A stretch of 64,000 nt of DNA from Trichopria drosophilae (GCA_030407085.1 CM059587.1:69923001-69987000), one strand, 5' to 3'; positions 10,792 to 21,717 are shown, counted from the stretch's first letter. Numbers and translations are program-made. The notes: generated by a model not told the origin, from the letters alone.

Positions 10792-11220
10792 TCCCGACGA
10801 ACTCAATTTTTATCAAAACGAAACATATGAGGGGGCAAATTCTTCGCCTTTTCAAGCTCTACAACGTTGTTGTATATGATATTTCGCTAGCATTTTATAG
10901 AAACGAGGTAGACGTGAAAAACTGCAAAAAAAGGCTATTTTTACCTTATTTAGGTCGATAAATGGCGAAATATGAATTGCAGGTCATATGCTCATTGAGG
11001 TAAGTTGTAGCTCTATAAAAAAACCTTCAAAATCAGCCATCATTCTTTAAAGTAACTTTAAAACGAGCCGAGTTATTGAAAAAAACTAATTCTGAGCTTC
11101 AGATCCCATTTTGGTATTAAACTTTTTTCTCAGAATTATATCAGGATTCACCCCTTGCAATATTATGCGGGAGTTCTGGGACGCCCTGTATAGATATGCT
11201 GTATGTACATTCGGTTATCA
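10792..11220. other. Gene-free segment ending in a CCCTGTA-type terminus
   Basis: No ORF. Near 11168-11184 it ends in GTTCTGGGACGCCCTGTATA, a string resembling the ends of many insect TA-target elements. No matching opposite end was found, so it is probably a truncated element. Confidence 0.35.
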
Positions 11221-11279
11221 GATCTGATAAGAACTTGGCGCGAGGAGCGACCGCTCCTCTAGATTACATTTAAAAGAAA

Positions 11280-11441
11280 ATGCCATTCCGATTTTTTTGC
11301 AAACGGCGACCGGTACCAATTACAATGCGTGAAAAAATTGAACTAGAAATCGATCGTGCGATTGAACTAGAAATAGAGTCTGGGATGCTCGAACCTGTAG
11401 AAACAAGCGAATGGGCGACATTGTTACAACAGCAAAACTGA
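11280..11441 (+). pseudogene. Ty3/gypsy pol fragment (RT N-terminus)
   Basis: A 53-codon frame reading ...KRRPVPITMREKIELEI...SGMLEPVETSEWATLL matches the start of the gypsy reverse transcriptase domain, where families read RPVP..LR..I..EL..L...GILEPV..SEWA.P. The segment ELEIDRAIELEI comes from a local duplication (ATTGAACTAGAAAT occurs twice, about 11337 and 11362). TGA follows immediately, and no catalytic YxDD region remains. It lies just before an LTR-like sequence in the same orientation, as expected if most of pol was deleted. Confidence 0.7.
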
Positions 11442-11493
11442 CGTTCCTTTATGAGATTTGTTTAGGTTTCGAGTGAAAATCGGGGATGGTCTT

Positions 11494-11932
11494 TGTTAAC
11501 GACTGGTGGAAGGGCTTCAAATAAAACGCGCAATATGATCGACCGCAAACTATTAATTCAAATTTATTTCGATCAATCCGTGACGATCCGATCGCGACAC
11601 GAACCTCCTACACCGACGACGTTCCGAAACGTTCTGAAACAAACCCGATCGCTACATTTTCACATCTTAGATCAACTTTTCAATCTCTCGAACATTTAAA
11701 TAGACTACAACGTCATATTATATATCGATATTGTAATATTCGAATTACAAATAATTTTATCCAGAACGTGGCCATTCTGAAGGGCATTTACATAATTTCC
11801 CGAACAAGACACCTTCATTTTAAGAGATACCCACATTCGTGTGCGCAATGACGTAGGGAAAACCACCTTCCTGAGAAAAAAACCTACGCCGAGTACCGCA
11901 GTCGATAAAACATCGATTCTGTGCGTAACAGT
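11494..11932 (+). mobile_element. LTR-like sequence (possible gypsy 3' LTR)
   Basis: Begins TGTTAACGACTGG and ends CTGTGCGTAACA, so it has TG...CA termini. It is preceded by a purine-rich AAATCGGGGATGG and a gypsy pol fragment. Its 3' half (11709-11932) is repeated at 15408-15631. Identification as an LTR is an inference from the ends, the neighbour and the repetition. Confidence 0.45.
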
Positions 11933-12544
11933 CTGTTTTTTTTAAGAATTATCACTCTTTTATGTTAACACAGCATTTCTTATTGCTCTTTCACTAACGA
12001 TGAAACTGTGGAGAAATCCGTTAATTCGCTATTGGAAACGTACAACTGGCGCGGTACCGCCAGACTTGTCGATACCGTCGAGGTATTGGCACAAGTACGA
12101 ATGATAACAAAGTGCTGTGATGGTTTTATCACGGTTAGGCACGGGTTTAGCACTGGTACTACTTTCATTATTGAGTAATTGTCAAGCCTCGGGTCGTAGC
12201 TTTCCTTCGTCTAGGTTTATCGCTCCACCGTTTTTCGTAATCCATGTTGACCGCTCAACTGTTTAGGTTTTTAATAACCTAATTAAAAGTTTAAGGAAAA
12301 TACCGCAGATAACGTTGTTTTTTTTGACCATGCAACCAACAAAATGTTACAGTTTCCAGAGAGAAAAACCACTATTTTTTCAAACTTACATGAACATAAT
12401 GTAGTTTCTTTCGAAATAATATAATTTTTTATTTTTGTGTGTTCCGAAGTAGAAGACTTTTCAAAGATTCAGTTATTCAACTATAACCAACAAAATTGCC
12501 GCAATTTCTGAAAGAAAACATGCGGAACTTGCACAAATTTATAT
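11933..12544. other. Gene-free AT-rich spacer
   Basis: No supported ORF or repeat relationship noticed between the LTR-like sequence and the foldback-like element. Confidence 0.35.
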
Positions 12545-12829
12545 TATTATCATAATATACGTGCACTGGGTGTTTAGGGTCGCCGATTACGGGATCTAGG
12601 TAGTGCGCTCCGTAGCTTTTTATGTTAATAGCTCAAATACGTGCACCCGGTGTTCAGGATCACCGATTACGGGGTCTGGGTGCTGCGCTCTGTAGCTTTT
12701 TACGTTATTAGCTATTCTATATAATTTCCCGAAAAAGTAACCCCCTCAGGGTGTTGTAAGGTTTGTGAACCCACGTGCGACTCGGAGAGCTTGGATCCAC
12801 CGTTGTCCCTATGTCCTACTTCCCACGTG

Positions 12830-13050
12830 CGAAATTCGTAACGGCCCAGCCCTGGTCCAGTCCTGGCAACGGCGGTGCCGAGGCTCGGCTGCGACATTGG
12901 GCCAACACTGGCATGAGCCTTGGTGCGACACACGGCCTAGACTCGGCAACCGATATTGGACCATTAGTGGCTGCCAGCACTGTCACAGCATCGACAGCCA
13001 GTACTGGCCCGGCATCAAAGCCAGTATTGGCGCGGCATTGATCGTCGGCG
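12830..13050 (+). repeat. Degenerate GGCC/ACTGGC array, left
   Basis: Recurring short words (GGCCCAGCC, GGGCCAACACTGGC, GCCAGTACTGGCCCGGC, GCCAGTATTGGCGCGGC) give an irregular array with a period near 20 bp. Several overlapping ORFs here (12765-13124 and its shadows) arise from the GC-rich repeats and are not supported as genes. Confidence 0.55.
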
Positions 13051-13059
13051 ATGGCACAG

Positions 13060-13950
13060 AGCCTATTGCTGCTAAATTTTACAGGCATTATTGTCTTTGC
13101 AACGTCGCAGCAGCAGCACGATAAAAAAAGAAAAACAAAGGTTGAAACGAATTTATTGTAATTGGAAGAAACCTGGAAGATGTATATACATCGATGGGTA
13201 TATGCATATATCCCACCTTATTGACGAGTCTTTTGATGTTGTAAGCGCCTGGGCGGGGCCAAATTTGGATCTCCAACGAGTTGGATTAGTCAGTTCGTAA
13301 AACATCGTACTAGTTCCATCGTATTCCTGTAAATAAAAATATTAATTTCTAATTCGTCGTTTATCACGACGAGTTAGTTCTTAGTCGGAGAGAAAGTCCT
13401 CCCGACACCAAAAAAGGCAAAAGTGGCGAGATCGCCCTCCGGCCAGAGTTGCCGCGTCGGTGCCCACACTTCAAAGAACGCGGGCGCTACTTCATATGCG
13501 GTTCGGCGACGCGTTCCTAGCGGCTACGGCCGGAACTTAACTGCTGGGTTTCCCTGGGGATTCGAACGTCACCGCTGGCTATGGACCGAGTCTCCAGAGA
13601 TCGGAGGGCTCGTACACGGAGAGAACTGTGCAAGTATGTAACAGTAGGGAATCCTTCGCCACTGTACTAAGATTTCGGGGCTGCTTCTGCACCTTATGCC
13701 GCGAGATATCAATCTAAGAAAGTCACAGTCTCAGACTGTGAAAACGCTCACGTATGAGACAGCAAAACTACGATGCTTTCTTCGAGGCTTGCTCCCGCCT
13801 AAGTTATACTTTTTAGACTAGAGCTCTCCCGGACTTTTTTTGTAGGAAATTTCCTCCTCAACCAAAAAGGTTTAGTAAATTTTTGCTCTATCTTGCATCA
13901 TTTTCGATACGGTCGATATTCGATCGGCAATATTCTGTTTGAAATAAATT
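13060..13950. other. GC-richer unique middle of foldback-like copy 1
   Basis: Contains CTGTAAATAAAAATATTAAT followed by ...CTCCCGACA at 13327-13407 and a GC-rich stretch to about 13640. It could be part of an LTR and leader of another retroelement inserted here, but no paired LTR or pol motif was found. The ORF at 13423-13641 is not recognisable. Confidence 0.25.
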
Positions 13951-13959
13951 TGCTAGGCT

Positions 13960-14260
13960 TGGACCGATGTTCGGTCCCGAATGTTTCCATCGCTGGGCCG
14001 AGATTTGGCACTATCACTTTGCCAGACTTGGTCCGATACTCGGGCCCAATATTGGGCCGACGCTGGGACGACGATTGGGAGAAATACTTATGAGATCAAT
14101 TTGCCAGGCCTGGCCCGATGCGTTGGCCAGTTTTCAGCCGAAGTTTGGCAATTTGTGATAGCCAGTATCGGCTACCAATGCTGGCCCGATTCTGGCACAG
14201 TGAAGTTGCCGACGTAGGGCCAATACTGGGCCGTATGGTCAGCATCGGCATTTCGCACAT
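13960..14260 (+). repeat. Degenerate GGCC/ACTGGC array, right
   Basis: The same vocabulary as at 12830-13050 (GGGCCGAGATTTGGCAC, GGGCCCAATATTGGGCCGAC, GCCAGTATCGGC, GGGCCAATACTGGGCCG). Together the arrays bracket the unique middle of the foldback-like element. Confidence 0.55.
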
Positions 14261-14371
14261 GGGTTAACCTCCAACCAATAGATGTGAGTAAACCCACGTG
14301 AAAAATGCATCCCTCCGGATATACCATGAAATGGTTAATTGATTGTATGCACAATTTTTTTTTCCAATGGA

Positions 14372-14482
14372 TGGCAATAAGTAGAGGAGGGTGGCCCAAT
14401 GCCGACCGTGATGGGAGATATAGAGCAGGGGGTAGTAGGTACAACCCGGTTGGGTTTGGTCGACTTTCCTCTACTTATTGCA
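14372..14482. repeat. Short hairpin CAATAAGTAGAGGA...TCCTCTACTTATTG
   Basis: A roughly 110-bp segment bounded by 16-17-nt inverted repeats. The same hairpin is in foldback-like copy 2 at 47329-47439, so it belongs to that element's core. Confidence 0.7.
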
Positions 14483-14835
14483 CTGCAAACTCCCCGAGTC
14501 GCACGTGGCGTCGCAAGCCTTACAACACCCTGAGGGGGTTAGTTAGGTTCAATTAGTACAAGAATGGGGTCTAGGGGGCAGAGTTTCCCCCTGACATAGG
14601 GACAACGGTGCATTCAAGCTCTACGAGTCCATATATACCTGCGATTCCCTGGTGCACGTATTTGCGCTAATAACATAAAAAGCTACGGATCGCACTACCT
14701 AGACCACGTAATCGGCAACTCATACACCCAGTACACGCAGAATAGCTAATAACATAAAATTCTACGGATCCCACTACCTAGCCCGTAATCGGTGACCTTG
14801 AAGACCTGGTGCTCGTAGAATAGCTAACAACATAA

Positions 14836-15080
14836 GAAACTATGAAGTGTCCCCGATGACGATGAGCCCCGGTCGAACAAGTGTCCCGGGCGATGAAATG
14901 TCCCAGACGATGAAGTGTCCCAGACGATGAAATGTCCCAGACGCTGAAGTGTCCCTGACGATGAAATGTCCCAGAAGATGAAGTGTCCAAGACGATGATG
15001 TGTCCAGACGATGAAGTGTCCAGACGATGAAACGGAAGGCTATGAAGTGGGGTACGATGAAATAGAATACGATTAAGTGT
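14836..15080 (+). repeat. 16-17-bp minisatellite (GATGAARTGTCCCAGAC)
   Basis: About a dozen imperfect units of GATGAAGTGTCCCAGAC and GATGAAATGTCCC follow the foldback-like element directly and end in AAGTGTACTGGTACCG. The same arrangement follows copy 2 (47966-48130), so the array belongs to the element or its 3' flank. Confidence 0.85.
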
Positions 15081-15081
15081 A

Positions 15082-15407
15082 CTGGTACCGTCGAAGGCAT
15101 CTAGTTAAGTCTTACAAATATTTTATTTCCTAATAAAATAAAAAATTATTGCGTATTTATTTCGGCATGGTATTAGTGAGCTGTGTTGATGGGAAAAATT
15201 ATTTTATGCTTTTTAGTCCATTTATAAAAACGTGGTTTTTAAAAGAATTTTTTATTTATTAATTATTTTCTGCTTTTTAGTTTTAATAGGTCAAATTTTT
15301 ACAATCGATTTTAAACTATTACATTTATAAACAATTTGAAAAGGGCAGTTTCAAAATAAAAAGAATATGCAAGTGGTTTTAGATGACAGGCTCCTCTGGT
15401 GGCTTAC
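15082..15407. other. AT-rich spacer
   Basis: No supported ORF or repeat seen. Confidence 0.35.
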
Positions 15408-15631
15408 ACGACGTCATATTACACATCGATATCATACTATTCGAATTACAAATAATTGAATCGAGATCATCACCATTTCGAAGGGCCTTGAACATAATTA
15501 CCTAACAGGCCGGCTTCATTTTGAGAGGTACCCCCATTCGGGTGTGCAATGGCGTAGGGAAAACCACCTTTGTGGGAAAAACCTACGCCGGGTACCGCAG
15601 TCGATAAAACATCGATTCTGTCAGTAACAAA
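15408..15631 (+). mobile_element. LTR-like direct repeat, second copy (3' half)
   Basis: Matches 11709-11932 with moderate divergence, sharing CGAATTACAAATAATT, GCGTAGGGAAAACCACCTT, ACCGCAGTCGATAAAACATC and the GTAACA end. The two copies flank the foldback-like element in the same orientation, like the LTRs of a deleted retroelement or two solo-LTR relics. Confidence 0.5.
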
Positions 15632-15777
15632 TACATTACTTATTATCGTTATTACTGTTAATTGTTCTTAATATTAATTGTTACAATGGAATTAATGATT
15701 TGAACAAATTGTAATGAATTTAAATTATCATTCGCATTCGCGTTTACGGGTACATTTTCAATTACATTACAATTTAC

Positions 15778-16330
15778 GGGTCGAAACGTCGAAATTTGAT
15801 GAAAAACTACAGGGTAATTTTTTGCCGAGGTGATCAAATTCAATACTTTTTCAGACAATAGTCATAAGCATTTTAAACCAGTTTTTATGGCGTTATCGTT
15901 GACCTTAGGAAGAAGATGCATAGAACCTTTTTTGTAAAGAATTTCATGCTATATCTTTTATGTTGCAAACATTTGTAACTAAAATTCGTATTTTTCAGAA
16001 TAAATACAAAAACTACGAAGAAACTTAATTGGGGCTAATTTTTTTTTGTAACGGACGGATGGATCTCCGCCAAAATCTAATGAGATCTAAGTTATGCCAA
16101 AACGCGTATTTAAAAAAAAAATTATGTCAATACGCTTATCCGTTCGCGAGTTATCGCGAGACAAAAAAACGGGACGTACGTACGTACAAGATCACGGACA
16201 CGAATTTTTTTATTGTTGATTGGGTTCCTTAGGGTCTGAAACGTCGATATTTGATGAAAAACTATAGGGTAATCTTTATGCCCGAAGTGACCAAATTCAA
16301 TACTTCGTCCAGACTTGGTCTTTAAATAGT
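15778..16330 (+). repeat. Rep-A, two partial copies in tandem
   Basis: An end module (15778-15850, GAAACGTCGAAATTTGATG) is followed directly by another copy (15880-16330) with GCGTTATCGTTGACCTTAGG, a CGTACGTACGTAC tetranucleotide run at about 16176 in the place where copy 1 has GGAC repeats, and the end module again. Confidence 0.7.
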
Positions 16331-16334
16331 TATT

Positions 16335-16675
16335 TTCGTACGGTGGGCGTAAAGTGCGACTTTATTTTTCGGAACATTATTTTTCTCATACGTAGGCGGA
16401 AAGACATACCTTTTTGCGCATCGATTTGCAGGAGTCAAACTGACTTTCACGTCTATTGGACGTTAAGTGAAACATAGGGCAAGTTACAACCGTCGGCGAT
16501 CAACGGCTCGAGGACCGGCCTCGCCGGACCGAGAATCCTTCCAATCGCCGCCGGCGGGGGTAACGTTACGCCCTAGGGTTGACTTTACGCCTAGTAGGCG
16601 TAAAAGTCAACTTTACGCCCGCAAAAAGAGATGTAAAGACGTACTTTACGCCTACTATGAGGACAATAAAAATAT
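16335..16675. repeat. GGCGTAAAG/CTTTACGCC palindrome cluster with GC-rich core
   Basis: Several inverted CTTTACGCC/GGCGTAAAG words, the best being TTGACTTTACGCC-TAGTA-GGCGTAAAAGTCAA at 16579-16610. They surround a GC-rich core (16480-16560). Related in style to the clusters at 24236, 38408 and 62750-63235. Confidence 0.6.
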
Positions 16676-16999
16676 TTAGGTTTCGAAAATCCTTTCCTTT
16701 CATATAATGCAAAGTTTATTAACTTATGACCCTTAAAGCAATGCAGGAATGTAAAATTCTATGAAATTGTTGAATTGGACGAATCTTTTTTTTTTTTTTT
16801 TAATAGTTCTTTCCATCTGATTCTCAAGAATATTTCCGTTTTTTTAAATATTTTATATTTTTTAACGAAAAATTGTTTAATTTTTGAGTTTTTTGACACT
16901 TGGAACTTTCTAAAACTAGTTGAACGTTCATGTTATTGTGGTTGTTCAGAAATGGTTAACTACTTATCATTGCATTTTGCTTAAAATCCAAAAGCTTAA
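16676..16999. other. AT-rich spacer
   Basis: Nothing recognised apart from a poly-T run at 16786-16801. Confidence 0.35.
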
Positions 17000-17575
17000 A
17001 TATTTTTAAAAAAAGTACGAAATTTCGTACCTTATAAAATACATAATACTTGACATTCTGCGAAAACGGAGTACACGAATTTATTACTCCAAGTTATTAG
17101 AACAAATTTTGCAGTTTCAAAAAGTCGCCACGAGCACATGTGCACGCTAAAAGCGAGTGCTCCCTGCAATCTATCTCAATACACTTTACGGCCATATGTG
17201 ATTTTCTTATCTATAATTCCGCTCAATGGGTCCTTGATTAAACTTTCTAGTTTGTACGAAATTATTTTGAATACTTTTTTGTAGAGTTATAAATTATAGA
17301 CCGAAACCATCTCAGATCATGCAGGCGGTCGGATGTCATGTCGCCAATTAAAGTGCAGTTGAAATATGTTATTCTGTATGGAAAATAAGCGTATACGTGT
17401 TTCTTTGTTTTACGAATAATCTCTATTTGAATGATATATCGTTTTTTTACTTCGACCCCGACCTTAGGTCTGGACGAAGTATTAAATTTGGTCACTTCGG
17501 GCCTAAAAATTACCCTATAGTCTTTCATCAAATGTCGACGTTTCAGACCCTAAGGAGCCCAAATTAACAATAATA
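17000..17575 (-). repeat. Rep-C + Rep-A end (inverse of 49290-49862)
   Basis: Reverse-complement match to 49290-49862 over the whole length: the GTACGAAATTTCGTACC hairpin, ACTCCAAGTTATTAGAACAAATTTTGCAG, ACTTTACGGCCATATGTG, CCGCTCAATGGGTCC..., ending in the Rep-A end module. No coding content is conserved. Confidence 0.8.
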
Positions 17576-18130
17576 GTATATTTCGTAACAAGTGCGGAAA
17601 ATGCGATTTCCCGCACGCGTAACGATCACACTGACACGAGTGCCCGGTGAATCATACGAGTGCAGCAAACGTCCGCGCGTGTAAAAAATTTGTGTCCGTG
17701 ATCTTGTACGTACGTACGTCAGTACGTCCGTACATCCCGTTTTTTGTCGCGCGATAACTCGCGAACGGATAATCGTAATGACATAAATTTTTTTTAAAAT
17801 ACGTGTCATGGCATAACTTAGATATGATTAGATATTGGGACAGATCCACCCATCCATTACTAAAAAAAAATTAGCCCCAATTAAGTTTCTTCGTAGTTTT
17901 TTGCATTTATTTTGAAAAATACAAATTTTATTAAAAAATGTTTCAAACAAAAAAGATAGAGCATTAAATTTTCTACAAAAAAGGTTTTATGCATTTTCTT
18001 CCTAAATTGAACGACAATGCCATAAAAACTGGTTTAAAATGTTTATGACCATTGTCTGAAAAAGTATTGAATTTAGTCACCTCGGCAAAAAAATTTCCCT
18101 ATTGTTTTCCATAAAATTTCGACGCTTCGA
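17576..18130 (-). repeat. Rep-A copy, minus strand
   Basis: Carries the GTACGTACGTACG tetranucleotide run (about 17706), GCGATAACTCGCGAACGGATAA and the AAAGGTTTTATGCATTTTCTTCC block in inverse order, then an end module (about 18050-18130). An insertion of about 100 bp (about 17578-17690, rich in CGCACG/GAGTGC) is absent from other copies. Confidence 0.65.
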
Positions 18131-18409
18131 CCCCCTACCCTCAGGGGTAGTCTTCGCCAGCTCCTCGGGCGCAGTGATCACCCACGGGCTCATATACGAA
18201 ACTAACTATTTCGATACATCTAAAAGATATCCGTCAGAGATCTTTTCGACACTTGCAAGATATCTTTGACGAATTATATGTATATATATTGCATATATAA
18301 GATCACAATGATACAGACAGTAATTAGAAAAAAACACAGTAAACATGTAATATGCATCGAATAGTCTATTAGAATACAAGTGCATGAAGTAAGTGTTTTG
18401 CAACTTTTA

Positions 18410-18490
18410 TTTATTAATACTTCGGCTGGCCTGTTGTTGGGGTCGAAGTTTTGAAAATGCTCATTTTCAATTTTCATATATATAAGAAAA
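18410..18490 (-). repeat. Rep-A fragment with unoccupied MITE site
   Basis: Matches 48600-48686 (ATTAATACTTCGGCTGGCC-like, GGTCGAAGTTTTGAAAATGC, ATTTTCAATTTTCATA) and then continues into sequence matching that beyond 49107. The 417-bp MITE present at 48689-49105 is absent here. Confidence 0.6.
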
Positions 18491-19079
18491 ACTATATTGT
18501 TGTGACATATCTATCGAAGCCACTTGGATGTAAATATGATTGGACCCCCAAATGTCAATATAATTTTCTAATATAATTGAAAGCTGTTAGTAAACAAACG
18601 TGTATTAAGGAATAGCCGACTCTCCACTGGGTCGAAGTTTCTGAGCGAGCAAGGCACCACGCCAACACTAGTTTTTTATTTTAATCGTTTAATGGATTTT
18701 TTGAAAAATTAAATAATTTTTTAATAAAAAACGCTGCCATTTTCCACTTATGAGATCTATATAGATAAAATTAACACATATTATAGAGGGCGTTTGACTC
18801 TTTAAAACCCATTTAAAATTTTGAAAAATATCAAAAATTCGAGAAGATAATACAAGATAGAAAGATCGTGAAAGATGGCAAAATATTGACGAAGGTCAGA
18901 AAAGTTCCGAAAATAGGATAAAGTCTGAAAAAGCAGATGTCTCCGTTTCAATTGCGACCCCAAATTTTTTCTGATGTCTCCGTGAGTTTCCGATAGCGCA
19001 GGGCACAGCGAGAAAATTCGGATTACCCAATTAACCAGGTTAATTGTAATCATATTTTTTTCAGTTACAATTACTTTCA
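18491..19079. other. Gene-free spacer
   Basis: No supported ORF; the minus frame at 18802-19104 has no recognisable domain. Confidence 0.35.
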
Positions 19080-19083
19080 TTAA

Positions 19084-20261
19084 CCCCTTCGCTGCGGATG
19101 ACAAAGATCTTTGTCATTTAGGACTTTTCTCTGACTGCGGCAAAAACGCAAATCTTTGTCATGACATAAATTAGTCTAATGAAGTCAATAATATATCCAA
19201 TTTGAAAACTTGAACATTTCTAGCCAGCCTAAGATATACCGAACAACATGCCGTTGTCCTTTTTCAAAAACATGTTGTCAAAAAAAAGATACAAACTCTT
19301 AAAATATGTTGTTTTTACGATTTTGTAAAAATCTTTGTCATGAGCTATGTCGCCGTATTAGGTCAATTTATGCATTAAAAATTAATGAAATTGTATGAAT
19401 CTTGCCACTCAGGGGTTTTCGAGGTCGCCGATTACAAATCTGATGATATATTTTGAAAATTCAAAAAGGCGTATCCAATACCGCGAGTTAATGTTAGCCT
19501 TCCCCGTTAACTTCGATATACAATATGTACTTACACATCTTACTACGAGGAGGTTGGAGAAAGGTCATAAAAGTGCAATTTTTTTCTGCTTTTATACATT
19601 TTTGTTTAAAATTGTTATTAAAATAAAAACTGTAACATATTGAACTCTAGAAATCAGTGTTTTTTCCCACATGTAACACGATAACTCAGGCGTACATAAC
19701 AAAATTTTGAAATTTACACGGAATAATCTGGATAGATAATAAACTTTGTAAAATATCTACAAAAACTAAAAATATAGATTTGTAGGTGCAGAATCGAAGA
19801 AGTTTTTGATAAAAATACAAAATTCGGTATAAATATTCTATAAATAATCACGAGAGTGTTTCTATTGCCGACCTGCCACGAGCAGCATTATTTACATATG
19901 AATAACAAATTGCCGTAATATTGTAATGCAAAAACTGATATAAGATTCGTAATCAGTTCGAATTTTGATTATGACGTCCGCCATATTGAATCCGCCATTT
20001 TGAATTTTCTAAAAATGTAACTTCAGATTCGTAATCAGCGACCCCGAAAACCTCCGAGTAACAAGTGTCAGGGGAATGATTGGTATTTAGAAAATTTGCC
20101 GGCAATATTGAATCCGCCATTTTAAATTTTCGAAATCTGATTTCAAATTCGTAATCGGCGTCCCAAGAAATCGCTATACACCAAGTTACAGTAAAATCTA
20201 ACCAAATTTTTTTTCCCGCATTTTGGGCACTTTTTGTGAAATTCTCGCCGCAGCGAAGGGG
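19084..20261. mobile_element. piggyBac-like non-autonomous element (TTAA target)
   Basis: TTAA at 19080-19083 and 20262-20265 flanks exact 14-bp terminal inverted repeats CCCCTTCGCTGCGG...CCGCAGCGAAGGGG. TTAA duplication with C-rich termini is diagnostic of piggyBac-type transposition. The inside has sub-terminal TCTTTGTCATGA words at the left and the recurring GATTCGTAATCAGCGACCCC / AAAATGGCGG vocabulary shared with 55077-56615 and 59904-61400. No transposase is present. Confidence 0.8.
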
Positions 20262-20265
20262 TTAA

Positions 20266-20486
20266 TTGTTATGACATATTAATTGCAATCAATACTTTTC
20301 AATTACCATTATTCTCGATAACTGTAATGATAGGCGGTATTGTTTTACTTGCTGAAAGTAATTGTTGATTAAATAATAATGGATTAATTATAATATGCCA
20401 AATACAAAAATCTCTGGGGTCTACATAATTTTTGTGCGTAACACGTCTCATACCTGTTCATATACCTATGATTATTATTATTATTC
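20266..20486. other. Flank of giant palindrome
   Basis: AT-rich, ending in a short (ATT)n run just before the left palindrome boundary. Confidence 0.4.
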
Positions 20487-20875
20487 AAGGTATTTAGATG
20501 AAGAAAGTTTGACGGCATTATCAATTATTCCGTATATCATGTCAGTTTTGTATATTTGCAGATGAATAGAAAGATAATTCATATATCTCCCGGACCAAGA
20601 TTTATTATGGTACCAGTCAAACCAGTCAGTGTATTCCAGTTCATAAGTAAACTTCAGCCAATTCTGCATGTCGAAATGATTGAATTCACTTCAGTATATC
20701 TTATTAACTACCAACACCAATTGCCCTGTGGTCGGTGCGATGCACAGTCGCTCTATCAAGTGAAAGCATCCTGATTAGGGATCCATACTTGGAAGCTGAC
20801 TTTGGAAAAAAAAAACGAGCGTAGCGCCCGCTATGGCAAAGATGTGGGAGACAGCTGCATTACCATCAGAGGGTA

Positions 20876-21717
20876 CACGGAAAGAAAGAAACACGACCGA
20901 CTCCTGTCTACGCAGCCCTGGTTACTGCGTGGCCGGTTCGCAAATACTTTTTATTTCAACTCGCTATAACTCGGTTAATTTTGAGAATTTTGAAACGAAT
21001 AAAAAATGAAATTGTTCATTACAGTTTTCCAGATCTAGTGCAGAAAGAAAAAATTATATATCTTAATAAATCAAAAAGTTATTAATTTTTTAATGCAGAA
21101 CTGCGAAATTTGTGTTTTTATAGATTCAGGCGCTTCGTTTATCGAGCGAATTTCAAGCATCCGAAAACTTTCAGCGAGAAAGTTGTTCATTAAGGTATGA
21201 ACAAATTTTCTGGAAAGTTTCATCTCAATTTCATTAATAGTTTTAAAATTAATGAATGTTTAACATAGGTAGCGGCCGACGGCCAGCGCGTCATGTGTGC
21301 ACGACGATGCGCGCAAGGCCACGACCAACATTAAACATTCATTACTTTTAAACTATTAATGCAATGGAGTTGAAACTTTTCACAAATTTTGTTCATACCT
21401 TATTGAACAACTTTCTCGCTGAAAGTTTTCGGATGCTTGAAATTCGCTCGATAAACGAAGCGCCTGAACGTATAAAAACACAAATTTCGTAGTTCTGCAT
21501 TAAAAAATTAATAACTTTTTGATTTATTAAGATATATAATTTTTTCTTTCTGCACTAGATCTGGGAAACTATAATGAACAATTTTATTTTTTATTCGTTT
21601 CAAAATTCTCAAAATTGACTGAGTTATAGCGAGTTGAAATAGAATGTATTTGCGAACCGGCCACGCAGTAACCAGTGCTGCGTAGACAGGACTCAGTCGT
21701 GTTTCTTCCTTTCCGTG
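20876..21717. mobile_element. 842-bp palindromic MITE with empty site in opposite arm
   Basis: Terminal inverted repeats CACGGAAAGAAAGAAACACG... and about 400-bp arms (20876-21275, 21315-21717) surround a 40-bp GC-rich centre. TA at 20874-20875 and 21718-21719. The right arm at 40855-40875 reads through without the element, with a single TA at 40865-40866, which directly demonstrates the insertion and the TA duplication. Probably mobilised by a Tc1/mariner-type transposase. Confidence 0.92.

Larger units (their letters stand above)
12545..14835. mobile_element. Foldback-like element, copy 1
   Basis: The two ends carry tandem ~80-bp units in opposite orientation: about two units at 12545-12715 (containing CCGATTACGGGATCTAGGTA) and two to three at 14630-14835 (CCTAGACCACGTAATCGGC). 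Inside these is a second inverted block: CCCCCTCAGGGTGTTGTAAGG...CACGTGCGACTCGG at 12740-12785 and its reverse at 14490-14545. Terminal inverted repeats with internal tandem repeats are the hallmark of foldback elements. The middle (12800-14300) holds degenerate GGCCCGATACTGG arrays and GC-richer unique DNA. A related copy lies at 46795-47960. Confidence 0.6.

Noticed and set aside
12712..13276. Cluster of overlapping ORFs in GC-rich repeats
   Set aside because: All frames open because of the GGCC/ACTGGC arrays; no domain.
13550..13580. Possible tRNA T-arm (GGGATTCGAAC on plus strand)
   Set aside because: The surrounding sequence does not fold into acceptor, D and anticodon arms.
14836..15080. 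CRISPR-like array
   Set aside because: Units are contiguous with no unique spacers; a minisatellite in eukaryotic DNA.
14778..15100. Ser/His/Phe-rich repeat proteins
   Set aside because: Translations of the 16-17-bp minisatellite.
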